Below the pieces are notes generated by a model, which saw only the letters and a program-made list of their open reading frames with translations, searched no databases and had not been told where the DNA came from. Both the position numbers and the translations under genes were made by a program. Below, piece by piece: positions 5,871 through 14,922 of a DNA stretch of 64,000 nucleotides. The stretch comes from JBNJGB01 sp051747385 (GTDB taxonomy: Bacteria > Myxococcota_A > UBA9042 > PHBI01 > JACKFB01), in contig JBNJGB010000007.1 in the NCBI GenBank assembly GCA_051747385.1, forward strand, positions 124,001-188,000. Direction: 5' to 3'. How positions within the stretch are numbered: position 1 is the first letter of the stretch; each line of letters starts with the position of its first letter.

Positions 5871-7919
5871 ATGCGCATCGCCTTCACGCACAACGTCCAG
5901 CGGACCGACTCCGAGGCCGAAGCCGAGTTCGACACGGCGGAGACGGTCGAGGCCCTGACCGCGGCCCTGGAGCGCCTCGGCCACGAGGTGGATTCCGTGG
6001 ACGTGGCCTGCCCCGTGGCGGACCTCGTCGCGCGCCTGCGAGCCTTCGCGCCGGATCTCGTCTTCAACACGGCCGAGGGCAGCGTCGGCCGTGACCGCGA
6101 GGCCTTCTATCCGGCGCTCTTCGAGCAGATGGGCCTGCCGTACACCGGGTCGGACGCGTTCGCGTGCACGGTGACGCTGGACAAGCGCCTGTCCAAGCTG
6201 CTCGTGGCGGAGCACGGCGTCCCCGCCCCGCGCGGGGTCCTCGTGGAGCGCGCGGACGCTCCGGTCCCCGATCACCTGGACCTGCCGGTCATCGTGAAGC
6301 CCAACTTCGAGGGAAGCTCGAAGGGCATCACGGCCGACGCGATCGTCCGTCGCCCGGAGGACCTGCGCCCTCGCCTCGAGGAGGCCCTGGCGCGCTTCCC
6401 GGAGGGCGTCCTCGTGGAGGAGTTCGTCGAGGGCCGCGACGTCGTCGTCCCCTTCGTGGAGGGCGTCTCGCCGGAGACCGGCGGCGTGCTGCCGGCCTCC
6501 GACTACGTGATCGCGGGAGCCGACGGGCCGGTCGTCTACGACTACGCCCTGAAGCACCACGACGCGGACTCCGTCGGCGTGCGCGTCCCGGCGGAGCTTC
6601 CGGGCGATCTCGCGGCCACCCTGGAGCGGCACGCCCGCGCCGTGCTCACGACCCTGCACGTCCGGGACGTGGGCCGCATCGACTGGCGCGTCACGCCGGA
6701 CGGGCGCCCGTTCTTCCTCGAGGTAAACGCCCTGCCCAGCCTGGAGCCCGGAGCCGCCCTGTACGAGGCGGCGGCCCTGGCGGGCGTGGGCGACGTGGAC
6801 GCGGTCCTGGCCGCCATCGTGGACAGCGCGAGCCGGCGCCACGGCGTCTCGACGCCTCCCCGCAATCGTCATCGGCGAGCCGCGCGCGCGCCTCTCCGGG
6901 TCGGCCTGCTGTACAACCTGAAGCGGGAGAGCCCCGGCGCGCCCGGAGTCCCGGAGGACGAGGCGGAGTTCGACTCCCCGGCGACCATCGAGGCGCTGTC
7001 CGACGCGCTGGCGTCCTTCGGGCACGACGTGCTCCCCCTCGAGGCGACACCGGACCTCCTGGGCCACCTCCAGCACGCGCGCCTCGACGTGGCCTTCAAC
7101 ATCGCGGAGGGCCTGCGCGGCCGGAGCCGGGAGGCCGTCGTCCCGGCCCTCCTCGAGCTCCTCGACATCCCGTACACCGGCTCCGACCCGGCCACGCTGG
7201 CGCTGACCCTGGACAAGGGCCTGGCCAAGCGGATCGTGCGCGAGGCGGGGGTGCCGACGCCGCGATTCGCCGTGCTCACGTCCCCCCGTCAGCGTCTCCC
7301 GCGGGATCTGCGGTATCCGGTCATCGTGAAGCCGGTGGCGGAGGGGAGCTCCAAGGGGGTCGTGGGCCGCAGCGTGGCGGAGGACGAAGCGGACGCGCGG
7401 GAGGCCGCGGGTGCGCTGCTCGATCGCTACGGGCAGCCGGCGCTGGTGGAGGAGTTCCTCCCGGGCCGCGAGTTCACGGTCGGTCTCCTCGGCGATCGGC
7501 GGCCGGAGGTGCTCCCCCTCATGGAGATCGTCTTCGGCGAGCAGGGGACGCCCCACCCCGTCTACGCGTTCGCCCACAAGCAGGACGCCGCGGACGCGGT
7601 GCGCTACGAGGTCCCGGCCCGGGTCGAGCCCGCGCTGCGCCGGGAGATCGCATCGGTGGCGCTGCGGGCCTTCCGCGCCCTGGGCTGCCGCGATGTGGCG
7701 CGCATCGACCTCCGCCTGGACCGGGACGGGCGGCCGGGCTTCATCGAGTGCAACCCCCTCCCGGGCCTGACGCCCGGGTGGTCCGACCTGTGCCTCATCG
7801 CGGAGGCGGCCGGGATGGACCACGCGAGCCTGGTCGGCCGCATCCTGAGGCCGGCGCTGCGCCGACGTCGTGAGCAGGTCCGCGCGCGCGGTCGGGGACG
7901 CGGAGGCGACCATGCCTGA
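5871..7919 (+). CDS. Tandem D-alanine-D-alanine ligase-like ATP-grasp protein
   Basis: A 682-residue protein made of two D-Ala-D-Ala-ligase-like units. Unit 1 (about 1-320) has NTAEG, YTGSD, TLDK, VIVKPNFEGSSKGI (143-153), EEFVEGRD and the metal-binding FLEVNALPSLEP (282-293). A basic linker (321-340) leads to unit 2 (341-660), with NIAEG, YTGSD, LTLDKG, VIVKPVAEGSSKGV, EEFLPGREFTVG and FIECNPLPGLTP. Both keep the ATP and magnesium residues, so both may be active. Ordinary Ddl has one unit of about 310-360 residues. The start follows a GGAGGGG box. The downstream peptidase start lies 8 bases inside this gene's end, so they are coupled. The two sites probably ligate a small amino or keto acid substrate twice, but the true substrate is unknown. 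Confidence 0.82.
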   Translation: MRIAFTHNVQRTDSEAEAEFDTAETVEALTAALERLGHEVDSVDVACPVADLVARLRAFAPDLVFNTAEGSVGRDREAFYPALFEQMGLPYTGSDAFACTVTLDKRLSKLLVAEHGVPAPRGVLVERADAPVPDHLDLPVIVKPNFEGSSKGITADAIVRRPEDLRPRLEEALARFPEGVLVEEFVEGRDVVVPFVEGVSPETGGVLPASDYVIAGADGPVVYDYALKHHDADSVGVRVPAELPGDLAATLERHARAVLTTLHVRDVGRIDWRVTPDGRPFFLEVNALPSLEPGAALYEAAALAGVGDVDAVLAAIVDSASRRHGVSTPPRNRHRRAARAPLRVGLLYNLKRESPGAPGVPEDEAEFDSPATIEALSDALASFGHDVLPLEATPDLLGHLQHARLDVAFNIAEGLRGRSREAVVPALLELLDIPYTGSDPATLALTLDKGLAKRIVREAGVPTPRFAVLTSPRQRLPRDLRYPVIVKPVAEGSSKGVVGRSVAEDEADAREAAGALLDRYGQPALVEEFLPGREFTVGLLGDRRPEVLPLMEIVFGEQGTPHPVYAFAHKQDAADAVRYEVPARVEPALRREIASVALRAFRALGCRDVARIDLRLDRDGRPGFIECNPLPGLTPGWSDLCLIAEAAGMDHASLVGRILRPALRRRREQVRARGRGRGGDHA

Positions 7920-9027
7920 CGAGGCCGTCGAGCGGGGGCGCCTGCGGGACCTGGGCATCGCCCTGGGGCGCTATCCCGCCGGCCGCTGGAACGCCATCAC
8001 CGACGTCGAGGGGGTGCGGGTCGGCCACGCCACGCTGGTCCACGGCTCCGGCAGCCTGTCCATCGGTGGAGGACCGGTGCGAACGGGCGTGACGGCCGTC
8101 CTGCCGAACGCGGGGATCGTCTACACGGACCGCCTGGTGGGCGGCGCCTTCATCCTGAACGGCGCCGGCGAGATGTCCGGCCTGGTGCAGGTGGTGGAGT
8201 GGGGCCTCGTCGAGACGCCGATCCTGCTCACGAACACGCTGTCGGTGGGGACGGCCGCCCACGCCACGGTCAGCTGGATGCTGGACCGGTTCCCCGGCAT
8301 CGGGCTGGAGCACGACGTGATGATCCCCCTGGTCGGGGAGTGCGACGACTCGTTCCTCAACGACATCGCCGGCACCCACGTCGCGGAGGAGCACGTCCAC
8401 GAGGCGCTCGACGGGGCCGCGTCGGGGCCGGTCGAGGAGGGCTCCGTCGGCGGCGGCACCGGCATGGTGGCCTTCGACCTCAAGAGCGGCATCGGCACGG
8501 CGTCGCGCGTCCTCCCGGGGGACGAGGGGGGCTTCACCCTCGGCGTCCTGGTGATGAGCAACGTGGGGCGCCTGGAGGACCTGCGGGTCGACGGGCTGCC
8601 GGTGGGAGACGAGATCGCCCGGCACCTGCCGCCCGGCGCGCGACGGGAGTCCATCTACGGCAGCATCATCGCGGTGGTGGCCACCGACGCCCCCCTGACC
8701 AGCCACCAGATCCAGCGCATCTGCAAGCGCGTCGCTCTGGGCCTGGGCCGGGTCGGCTCGTACGCGGCCCACGGATCGGGCGAGATCATCCTGGGCTTCT
8801 CCACGGCGAACGTGGTGCCGCGAGCGGAGAGCCCGCGGGTGTTCCGCCTGGAGATCCTGAACGATCGCCACATCGACCCCCTCTACCAGGCGGCCATCGA
8901 ATGCACCGAGGAGGCGGTCCTGAACGCCCTGTGCGCGTCCGGCGACATGGAGGGCGCCAACGGCCGCGTCGCCCCCGGCCTGCCCCTCGAGGTGCTCCGC
9001 GATCTCTGGCGGCGACGCCGGGGCTGA
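7912..9027 (+). CDS. P1 (DmpA) family aminopeptidase/esterase
   Basis: A 371-residue protein of the DmpA / L-aminopeptidase-D-esterase family. It starts at an ATG overlapping the previous gene's end, behind GGAGG. Family segments are DVEGVRVGHAT (31-41), GVTAVLP, ILNGAGEMSG, NTLSVGTAAH, EGSVGGGTGM, MSNVGR and ATDAPLTSHQ. These proteins cut themselves at a Gly-Ser bond to expose an N-terminal nucleophile. Here the bond is Gly250-Ser251 in YGSIIAVVATD, almost the DmpA position. Some members release D- or beta-amino acids from peptides. Next to a double D-Ala-D-Ala-ligase-like enzyme, a make-and-break pair for an unusual dipeptide is plausible but inferred. Confidence 0.88.
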   Translation: MPDEAVERGRLRDLGIALGRYPAGRWNAITDVEGVRVGHATLVHGSGSLSIGGGPVRTGVTAVLPNAGIVYTDRLVGGAFILNGAGEMSGLVQVVEWGLVETPILLTNTLSVGTAAHATVSWMLDRFPGIGLEHDVMIPLVGECDDSFLNDIAGTHVAEEHVHEALDGAASGPVEEGSVGGGTGMVAFDLKSGIGTASRVLPGDEGGFTLGVLVMSNVGRLEDLRVDGLPVGDEIARHLPPGARRESIYGSIIAVVATDAPLTSHQIQRICKRVALGLGRVGSYAAHGSGEIILGFSTANVVPRAESPRVFRLEILNDRHIDPLYQAAIECTEEAVLNALCASGDMEGANGRVAPGLPLEVLRDLWRRRRG

Positions 9028-9038
9028 CTCTCCCTGCC

Positions 9039-11150
9039 CTACTCGTCGTCGCGATCCCGCCTGAAGAGGCGCCCCAGGCGTCCCAGGACCCCGGCTGGCT
9101 CCTCCGGCTCGGGCTGCGCCTCGGCCGGCCCGCGGGGCTGCTCCTCCAGCAGGAGCCGGATCCGATCCAGATAGGCGCTCACCAGCTCCACCTTGCGGAG
9201 GGCGCCCCGGAAGGCCGCGTCGCCGCTGCGCGCCGGAGGCCCCAGGGCCGCGATCAGCTCGGCGGCGCGGGCCTCCAGCTCGGCGACCCGCCGCCTGGCC
9301 TCCGCCCACGGGCCCCGCTCGAGGAGGTCGCGCTCCAGGACCTCGAGCTCGCGGAAGGCCACCTCGTAGAACTCGGTCGCCTGCCCGGGCGTGGTCAGAT
9401 GCGGGACGGTCTGCTCGCGGCTCGTGCTCGTGCGCGGCCGGGCGGACGGCGGGCGCGGCTGCGGCGGCTCGGCACGATCCGGTGCCCTGCCCTCCGGCCC
9501 CACGGGCGCGGGCGGGTCCGCCGGAGGGGGCGCCGGCCGGGTCCTCGGACGGCCCGTCGGAGGCCTCGTCGACGGGGGCCGCGGCGGCGGCACGTCCGGC
9601 ATGGGCGGAAGCTCGCGGGGCCGCCGCGTGAGGGGGCGCTTCCGCGGCGGCGGAGGCTCGGGCATCGGCGGCAGGTCCGCGGGCGGTGGCACCGTCGGCA
9701 TGCGCTCCGAGGGCGGCCGCGCGCTCCGGCGGCCGAACGGGTTGACCGGCGACGACTCCCGCGGCGACGACGACTCCTCCAGCACCGGGGGCGGATCGGG
9801 CGGCGGGCGCTTCGGGAGCAGCTGCGGAGCCTCGCCCGAGAGCTCCTCCTCCGCGCGGTCCTCCGGCTCTGATGGCGCCTCCGCCGCCGGCTTCGGGGCC
9901 TCGGGCTCCTCTCGCCGGGCCCTCTCCTCCTCGACGGGACGCAGGCGACGCGCCTCCTGGGCCAGCCTCGCCAGCTCTTCGAGGATGGCGCCGCGATCCT
10001 CGCCCGTGGCGAGCCGCGCCTCGGCCAGGGGCAGCGGATCGACGCCGAGGAGCGGCGTCACGTCCCGGCGATAGCGGTGGCGCAGGTAGCCGTCTCGGAG
10101 TCCCCGCAGATCCCGCACCAGGTCGGGGTCCAGGCGTGCCTGGAGGGCGCCGTGGTCCACGGCCGCCAGGGTCCTCAGGTGGTGCTCGACCAGCGGCGGC
10201 TCCAGGGCGCGGAGGCGCTCGCGCGTCCCCTCCGGCACCTCGATCCAGGCCGTGTACGCGGCGATGTCCTCGTCGGTGCAGGGGCAGAGGCCGCGCGCGA
10301 CCAGGGGCTCCCGGCCGCAGCGGGCCACCATCGCCTCCGCGAATGGCAGCAGCACGTCGAGGGCGTCGGCGGACACCCGCACGCCAGCCGCGTCCAGGCG
10401 CCGCGTGAGCCCCCGGCGTCCGGGCCGGTGCCCGTCCGGGAGGTCCTCGTCCCGGAGGTGCTCCACGAGGGCGCGCCACAGGGCCGTCCGCCGCGGGGGC
10501 GCCAGGTCCCGGAGCAGCTCCACGACCCTCCTGGCGTCCGGATTCGGGCGCAGGGCGACCTGCACGAACCGGGCCTCCCACGGCACCGCGGAGGGGCGCG
10601 GCCAGCCGCTGTACTCCTCGACCGTCGCCCAGGCGTCGCGGATCCCCTCCGCCTCCTCGGGCGTCATGAGCCGGGCGAGCGCCGGCGTCCGCAGGGCCGA
10701 CCACCCCAGGCCGGCCATCCCGATCACCTCCACGGGCCCCACCAGTGCGAGCTGAGGGCCGTCGCCCGGGACGATCTCCAGGCGCCCGGCGAGCAGATCG
10801 CGGATCTCGGACGTCACCGCCACGCCCGGGCGGAGCACAGTCCGCTCCAGCGCCCGGAGGCGCTCCAGGTCCGCCAGGGACCCGGGTGTCCCCAGCAGGC
10901 GCTCCACCCGCTCCGGGTCGAGGCCCGCCGGGTCCGCCTCGGCCTCCACCAGCCGGTCCAACAGGACGAGCAGGGCCTTGGCCAGGCTCGGCGGATAGCC
11001 GGGCAGCGGCTCCTCCCGGAGCAGCGCGCGGACCCCCGGCAGCTCGTCCAGGGTCCGGCGATTCAGCGCCCGGGTCGCGAAGCGCGGCAGATCCGCCTCG
11101 GCGAGGCTCGCGGGCGGCAGGGTCCCCAGGAATGCGGGCAGGGTGAACAT
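9039..11150 (-). CDS. Unrecognised 703-residue protein with Pro-rich central region
   Basis: No family recognised. The first 390 residues look folded and helical, with no signal peptide or membrane segment. They contain one Cys pair (GLCPC) followed by an acidic helix. Residues about 395-605 are extremely Pro/Arg/Glu-rich and surely disordered, with short repeats such as PPMP and RPPS. The last 95 residues form a predicted helical bundle (FYEVAFRELEVLERDLLERG onward) and a basic-acidic tail. Codon use matches the neighbours, which supports a real gene. It converges with the DmpA gene and is divergent from the glutamine-synthetase operon. No Shine-Dalgarno is obvious before its ATG. A cytoplasmic scaffold is one guess; nothing shows function. 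Confidence 0.6.
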   Translation of the reverse strand: MFTLPAFLGTLPPASLAEADLPRFATRALNRRTLDELPGVRALLREEPLPGYPPSLAKALLVLLDRLVEAEADPAGLDPERVERLLGTPGSLADLERLRALERTVLRPGVAVTSEIRDLLAGRLEIVPGDGPQLALVGPVEVIGMAGLGWSALRTPALARLMTPEEAEGIRDAWATVEEYSGWPRPSAVPWEARFVQVALRPNPDARRVVELLRDLAPPRRTALWRALVEHLRDEDLPDGHRPGRRGLTRRLDAAGVRVSADALDVLLPFAEAMVARCGREPLVARGLCPCTDEDIAAYTAWIEVPEGTRERLRALEPPLVEHHLRTLAAVDHGALQARLDPDLVRDLRGLRDGYLRHRYRRDVTPLLGVDPLPLAEARLATGEDRGAILEELARLAQEARRLRPVEEERARREEPEAPKPAAEAPSEPEDRAEEELSGEAPQLLPKRPPPDPPPVLEESSSPRESSPVNPFGRRSARPPSERMPTVPPPADLPPMPEPPPPRKRPLTRRPRELPPMPDVPPPRPPSTRPPTGRPRTRPAPPPADPPAPVGPEGRAPDRAEPPQPRPPSARPRTSTSREQTVPHLTTPGQATEFYEVAFRELEVLERDLLERGPWAEARRRVAELEARAAELIAALGPPARSGDAAFRGALRKVELVSAYLDRIRLLLEEQPRGPAEAQPEPEEPAGVLGRLGRLFRRDRDDE

Positions 11151-11193
11151 CGCCGGGGAGCGTAGCCCCGGCTCCGGGCCCCGACAAGGAACG

Positions 11194-11219
11194 CCCTTGC
11201 CCTTGCCCTTGCCCTTGCC
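11194..11219. repeat. Hexanucleotide repeat (CCCTTG)4, G-quadruplex-forming on the minus strand
   Basis: Four perfect CCCTTG units plus CC, in the 182-bp divergent gap between the 703-residue gene and the glutamine-synthetase operon. The minus strand reads GGG-CAA four times, which fits a G-quadruplex with 3-base loops. The same hexamer is the core of the MITE-like element at 33179 and 44756, but here the flanking terminal repeats are absent. Confidence 0.7.
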
Positions 11220-11332
11220 TGGGCTTCCTGGGACGACGGCGCCCCAACTCGGGTGGGGGCAGGCCCGGCCGGGTGCCCTTGCGAGGCCCGGGTGCTCTGC
11301 TAGGCTCTGCGCCTCAACAGGGAGGCAGCGCG

Positions 11333-12718
11333 ATGGTCGGACAGTCCCACGAGACGACGGTGGACCACATCCTCCACGAGCTCGAGGGCTCGGGGCACAC
11401 GCGGGTCCGAGTCGGCGGCTTCGACATCGACGGGATCCTCCGCGGGAAGTACGTCACCCTGGAGAAGTTCGCCTCCGCCCTCCGCAGCGGCATGGGCTTC
11501 TGCGACGTCATCTTCGGCTGGGACGTGGTCGATCAGCTCTACGAGGGCGTCGACGTGACCCTGACGGGCTGGCACACGGGCTATCCGGACCTCCAGGCCC
11601 ACCCGGATCCCGTGACCATGCGCCACGTGCCCTGGGACCGGGAGGTGCCCTTCTTCCTGCTGGACTTCGCCCTGGCCGACGGTACGCCCTACCCCGCCAG
11701 CCCGCGCCAGCTGCTCAAGGCCGTCGCGGCGCGCACCCGGGAGCGGGGCTTCACGGCGCAGTTCTCGGGCGAGTTCGAGTTCTTCCTCTTCGAGGAGACG
11801 AGCCGGACCCTCCACGAGAAGGGCTTCCGGAACCTCACGCCGCTGTCGCCGGGGATGTTCGGCTACAGCGCGCTGCGCGCCAGCACCTTCGGCAGCATGG
11901 TGCACGATCTGGTGGACCACCTGGACGGCTTCGGCGTGGCCGTGGAGGGCATCCACACGGAGACCGGCCCCGGCGTCTACGAGGCCGCCATCGGCCACGA
12001 CGAGGTGGTGAACGCCGCGGACAAGGCGGCCCTGTTCAAGGCGGCGACCAAGGAGATCCTGGTCCGCAAGGGCGTGCTCGCCACGTTCATGGCCAAGCCC
12101 CACACGGACCTGCCGGGCTGCTCCGGCCACGTCCACCAGAGCCTCTGGCGGGACGGGCAGCCGGCCTTCCACGACCCGGAGGACCCGGACGGCATGAGCA
12201 CCGGTTTCCGGCACTACCTGGCCGGGCTCGTGACGCTCCTGCCGGACCTGATGGCCCTGTTCTGCCCGACCATCAACAGCTACAAGCGCACCGTCCCCGG
12301 GCTGTGGGCGCCCACGACGGCGACCTGGGGCTACGAGAACCGCACCACGTCCCTCCGGGTCATCCGCAGCAGCACGGGCAAGGCCACCCGCGTCGAGAAC
12401 CGCCTCGTGGGCTCGGACGTGAGCCCGCACCTGGCGTTCGCCGCGAGCCTGGCCGCCGGCCTGTACGGTATGGACAACGAGCTGGAGCTGCCCCCGCCGG
12501 TGGAGGGCAACGCCTACGAGTCCGAGGACAAGTCGGCCGCGCCCCTGCCCCGGACGCTCTCCGAGGCGACCGACCGCCTGGAGCGAAGCGAGGCGGCGCG
12601 GAGCATCCTCGGGGACGCCTTCGTGGACCACTTCGTCGCCACGCGGCGCTGGGAGATCGAGCAGCACCGCAAGGCCGTCACGGACTGGGAGCTCGAGCGC
12701 TACTTCGAGATCATCTGA
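11333..12718 (+). CDS. Glutamine synthetase family protein (possible gamma-glutamyl-amine ligase)
   Basis: A 461-residue GS-fold enzyme. The ATG is 8 bases behind GGGAGG; a weak promoter TTGCGA-N16-TAGGCT ends at 11306. The beta-grasp N-domain (about 1-100) is followed by the catalytic barrel. This contains EFEFFLFEE (metal Glu), ETGPGVYE, SGHVHQSLW (ATP/His loop), NSYKRTVPGLWAP and NRTTSLRVI. The family ligates ammonia or an amine to the gamma-carboxyl of glutamate with ATP. Sequence style and the neighbouring amidotransferase suggest a PuuA/GlnT-like gamma-glutamyl-amine ligase rather than the main GlnA, but the amine is unknown. The next two genes follow with 2-base and overlapping junctions, so all three form an operon. 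Confidence 0.82.
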   Translation: MVGQSHETTVDHILHELEGSGHTRVRVGGFDIDGILRGKYVTLEKFASALRSGMGFCDVIFGWDVVDQLYEGVDVTLTGWHTGYPDLQAHPDPVTMRHVPWDREVPFFLLDFALADGTPYPASPRQLLKAVAARTRERGFTAQFSGEFEFFLFEETSRTLHEKGFRNLTPLSPGMFGYSALRASTFGSMVHDLVDHLDGFGVAVEGIHTETGPGVYEAAIGHDEVVNAADKAALFKAATKEILVRKGVLATFMAKPHTDLPGCSGHVHQSLWRDGQPAFHDPEDPDGMSTGFRHYLAGLVTLLPDLMALFCPTINSYKRTVPGLWAPTTATWGYENRTTSLRVIRSSTGKATRVENRLVGSDVSPHLAFAASLAAGLYGMDNELELPPPVEGNAYESEDKSAAPLPRTLSEATDRLERSEAARSILGDAFVDHFVATRRWEIEQHRKAVTDWELERYFEII

Positions 12719-12720
12719 GC

Positions 12721-13581
12721 GTGAAGATCCACACCTGGACCACCCTGGGCCTGGAGCTCACCTATCGGAGCTGGGGCCCCGACGACGCGCCCGTGCTCAT
12801 CGCCCTGCACGGCTTCCTGGACACGGGGACGGCCTTCCGCCCGGTGGCCGAGCGCCTCGCCGCGCGCTACCGGGTCGTCGCCCCCGACCAGCGCGGCCAC
12901 GGCGACAGCGGGCACGTGGGCGCCGGCGGCTACTACCACTTCCCCGACTACGTCCTGGACCTGGACGGGCTGTACCGCCACCTGGGCGTCGACCAGGCCG
13001 TCCTGGTCGGGCACTCCATGGGCGGGTCGATCGCCGGCTACTTCGCGGGCACCTTCCCGGAGCGCGTCCGCGCCCTGGCGCTGCTGGACGGCATCGGCCC
13101 CACCTCCAGCCTCCCGCTGGAGCGCCACCCGGACCGGATGGCCCGCTGGGTCCACGACGTGCGACACCGGGAGGGCCACGCGGCGCGGGGCGCGGAGAGC
13201 CTGGACGCGATGGCCCGGCGCATCGGCCGGCTGTCGTCCCGGGCCTCCGAGGAGCGGCTCCTGGAGCTCGCAGAGGCCGCGTCCCTGCAGGGAGAGGACG
13301 GCCGCTGGCGCTGGCGGTTCGACCCGCTCCACCGGACCCTGAGCCCCATCCCGTTCGACCCGGCGCGCTTCCGGGCCTTCCTGGCGAAGGTGGACTGCCC
13401 GGTCCTGGCCCTGTGGGGCGAGGTGACGCCGATGCACGCCGACGACGAGGCGGAGCGCATCGCGGCCCTGGGAGACGTCACGTCCCGCACCCTCCCGGAC
13501 ACCGGCCACAACATGCACCACGAGCGCCCGGAGGCCGTGGCCGACGCCGTCCTGGCGTTCCTGGAGGAGCGCCTGCCGTGA
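12721..13581 (+). CDS. Alpha/beta hydrolase
   Basis: A 286-residue cytoplasmic alpha/beta hydrolase. GTG start 2 bases after the glutamine-synthetase stop, without a clear ribosome-binding site, so probably translated by coupling. Motifs: ALHGFLDTG (29-37, oxyanion loop), DQRGHGDSG, GHSMGG with nucleophile Ser99, LALWGEVTP near the acid residue, and DTGHNMHHERPE with catalytic His263. Length is typical of ester, lactone or C-C hydrolases. Between a gamma-glutamyl-ligase-like gene and an amidotransferase it may act on the same small-molecule route, for example by freeing an acid or amine. That is context, not proof. Confidence 0.85.
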   Translation: MKIHTWTTLGLELTYRSWGPDDAPVLIALHGFLDTGTAFRPVAERLAARYRVVAPDQRGHGDSGHVGAGGYYHFPDYVLDLDGLYRHLGVDQAVLVGHSMGGSIAGYFAGTFPERVRALALLDGIGPTSSLPLERHPDRMARWVHDVRHREGHAARGAESLDAMARRIGRLSSRASEERLLELAEAASLQGEDGRWRWRFDPLHRTLSPIPFDPARFRAFLAKVDCPVLALWGEVTPMHADDEAERIAALGDVTSRTLPDTGHNMHHERPEAVADAVLAFLEERLP

Positions 13582-14231
13582 GCGCCCACCGCGTGCTGGT
13601 CGTGAACATCAACCGGAACCCGCGGACCCTCGAGGGCTGCCGCGGCATCGCTGCACGCCTGCGCGATCTGGCCGCGGACGAGGTGGACGTGCGCATCCAC
13701 CACTGGGAGAAGGTGGACACCGACCTGGTGCGCCGCCTCCGCCCGGCGGCGGTCGTGATCGGCCCCAACGAGGACCCGTTTCCGTCCTATCCGCCGGCGT
13801 TCGACGCCTTCCTGGGCTGGCTCCGGCGGCGCCGCGGCCCGACCCTGGGCATCTGCGGGGGACACCAGGCCCTCGCCCTCGCGCACGGCGCGCCGGTGGG
13901 TCCGGTCCACGCGGTCCCGGCCGCCACGACCACCTACCGGGGGATGCCCAAGGTGAAGGGCGAGGTCCGCATCCGCCTCCTGGGCGATCCCGATCCCCTC
14001 CTGGCGGACCTGCCGGAGGAGATCGTCGTCGCCGCCAGCCACGTGGACGAGGTGAAGGAGATCCCGCCGGGCTTCCGCCTGCTGGCCCTGGGCGATCCCT
14101 CCCACGTGCAGATCGTCCGGGCGGATCGGCGCCCCATGTACGGCGTCCAGTTCCACCCCGAGAAGCCCGCCGGCGACGACGCGGGCGGGCGCCTGCTGGC
14201 CAACTGGCTGTCCATGGTGCTCGGCCGGTGA
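13578..14231 (+). CDS. Class I glutamine amidotransferase-type protein
   Basis: A 217-residue protein whose GTG overlaps the hydrolase stop (GTGA). It carries the complete class I glutamine amidotransferase triad: nucleophile elbow GICGGHQAL with Cys93, and QFHPE with His193 and Glu195. It has no fused synthase domain. In the polyamine Puu pathway a gamma-glutamyl-amine ligase (PuuA) works with a class I amidotransferase-fold hydrolase (PuuD), and the GS homologue two genes upstream makes the same pairing here. It could instead supply ammonia to a synthase encoded elsewhere. It is the last gene of the three-gene operon. Confidence 0.8.
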   Translation: MSAHRVLVVNINRNPRTLEGCRGIAARLRDLAADEVDVRIHHWEKVDTDLVRRLRPAAVVIGPNEDPFPSYPPAFDAFLGWLRRRRGPTLGICGGHQALALAHGAPVGPVHAVPAATTTYRGMPKVKGEVRIRLLGDPDPLLADLPEEIVVAASHVDEVKEIPPGFRLLALGDPSHVQIVRADRRPMYGVQFHPEKPAGDDAGGRLLANWLSMVLGR

Positions 14232-14287
14232 GCGGGTCGCCGGCCGGCCGTGCTATCTTCCGCGCCCCTTCGAGACCGAGGTGGACG

Positions 14288-14911
14288 ATGCGTTCGAACC
14301 TGATCACGCGAACCCTGCTGACCACCGTCGCCGCCCTGGCCCTCCTGGCCGGCTGCAAGGACGATCCCGCGCCGGCCCCCGTGGAGCCGGCCGCGACGGC
14401 GGACGCGCCGGCCGAGCAGCCCGCCGGCGAGGCCGAGCAGAAGGCCCCGACCGTCGACGACACCGAGCCCCCGACTCCGGCCGCCGACGCCGCCGAGCAG
14501 GGCGCCGCGGAGTCCCCGGCCGACGCCGAGGGGCAGGCGAAGGCGGACGTCTCCGACGATCGCCAGGCCCAGGAGGCGGTCATCGCGGAGGCCATCCAGG
14601 CCGCCCTCGAGGAGGACGAGGCCAAGGGCTGGAGGCAGTTCGAGGCCCTGCTCCACTCCGGCCAGAAGCTGGCCCCCCACTCGCTCCAGAACTGGCGCGA
14701 GTTCAACTTCTCCAGCTTCCGCCGGAAGGTCGACCTCTACGTGAAGGACGACGCCGAGGGCGTGGCCTTCGAGGTCGTGCGGGTCGACGAGCTCCCCGGG
14801 GACCGGGTGAAGCTGTTCATCCGCAACGAGAAGTCCAGCCCCACCCCCTGCACCGTCAAGAAGGACCCCGAGGCCGACGGCGCCTGGCGCATCCACAACT
14901 GCTCGCTCTGA
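14288..14911 (+). CDS. Lipoprotein of unknown function
   Basis: A 207-residue lipoprotein. The start follows a CGAGGTGG box and a TATCTT element (14254-14259) 29 bases upstream. The signal peptide ends in LLAGC, so Cys23 would be lipidated. Residues 26-95 are an Ala/Glu/Pro-rich linker. The C-terminal 110 residues look folded (GWRQFEALLHSG, LQNWREFNFSSFRRKVDLYV) and hold two Cys (TPCTV and HNCSL) that could form a disulfide. No known domain recognised. It converges on the MFS gene. Confidence 0.7.
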   Translation: MRSNLITRTLLTTVAALALLAGCKDDPAPAPVEPAATADAPAEQPAGEAEQKAPTVDDTEPPTPAADAAEQGAAESPADAEGQAKADVSDDRQAQEAVIAEAIQAALEEDEAKGWRQFEALLHSGQKLAPHSLQNWREFNFSSFRRKVDLYVKDDAEGVAFEVVRVDELPGDRVKLFIRNEKSSPTPCTVKKDPEADGAWRIHNCSL

Positions 14912-14922
14912 CGCACCGGGCC

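Noticed and set aside
7795..11247. 1150-residue minus-strand frame over the DmpA gene and the 703-residue gene
   Set aside because: Its composition is that of GC-driven noise and it runs antisense to a clear DmpA family gene.
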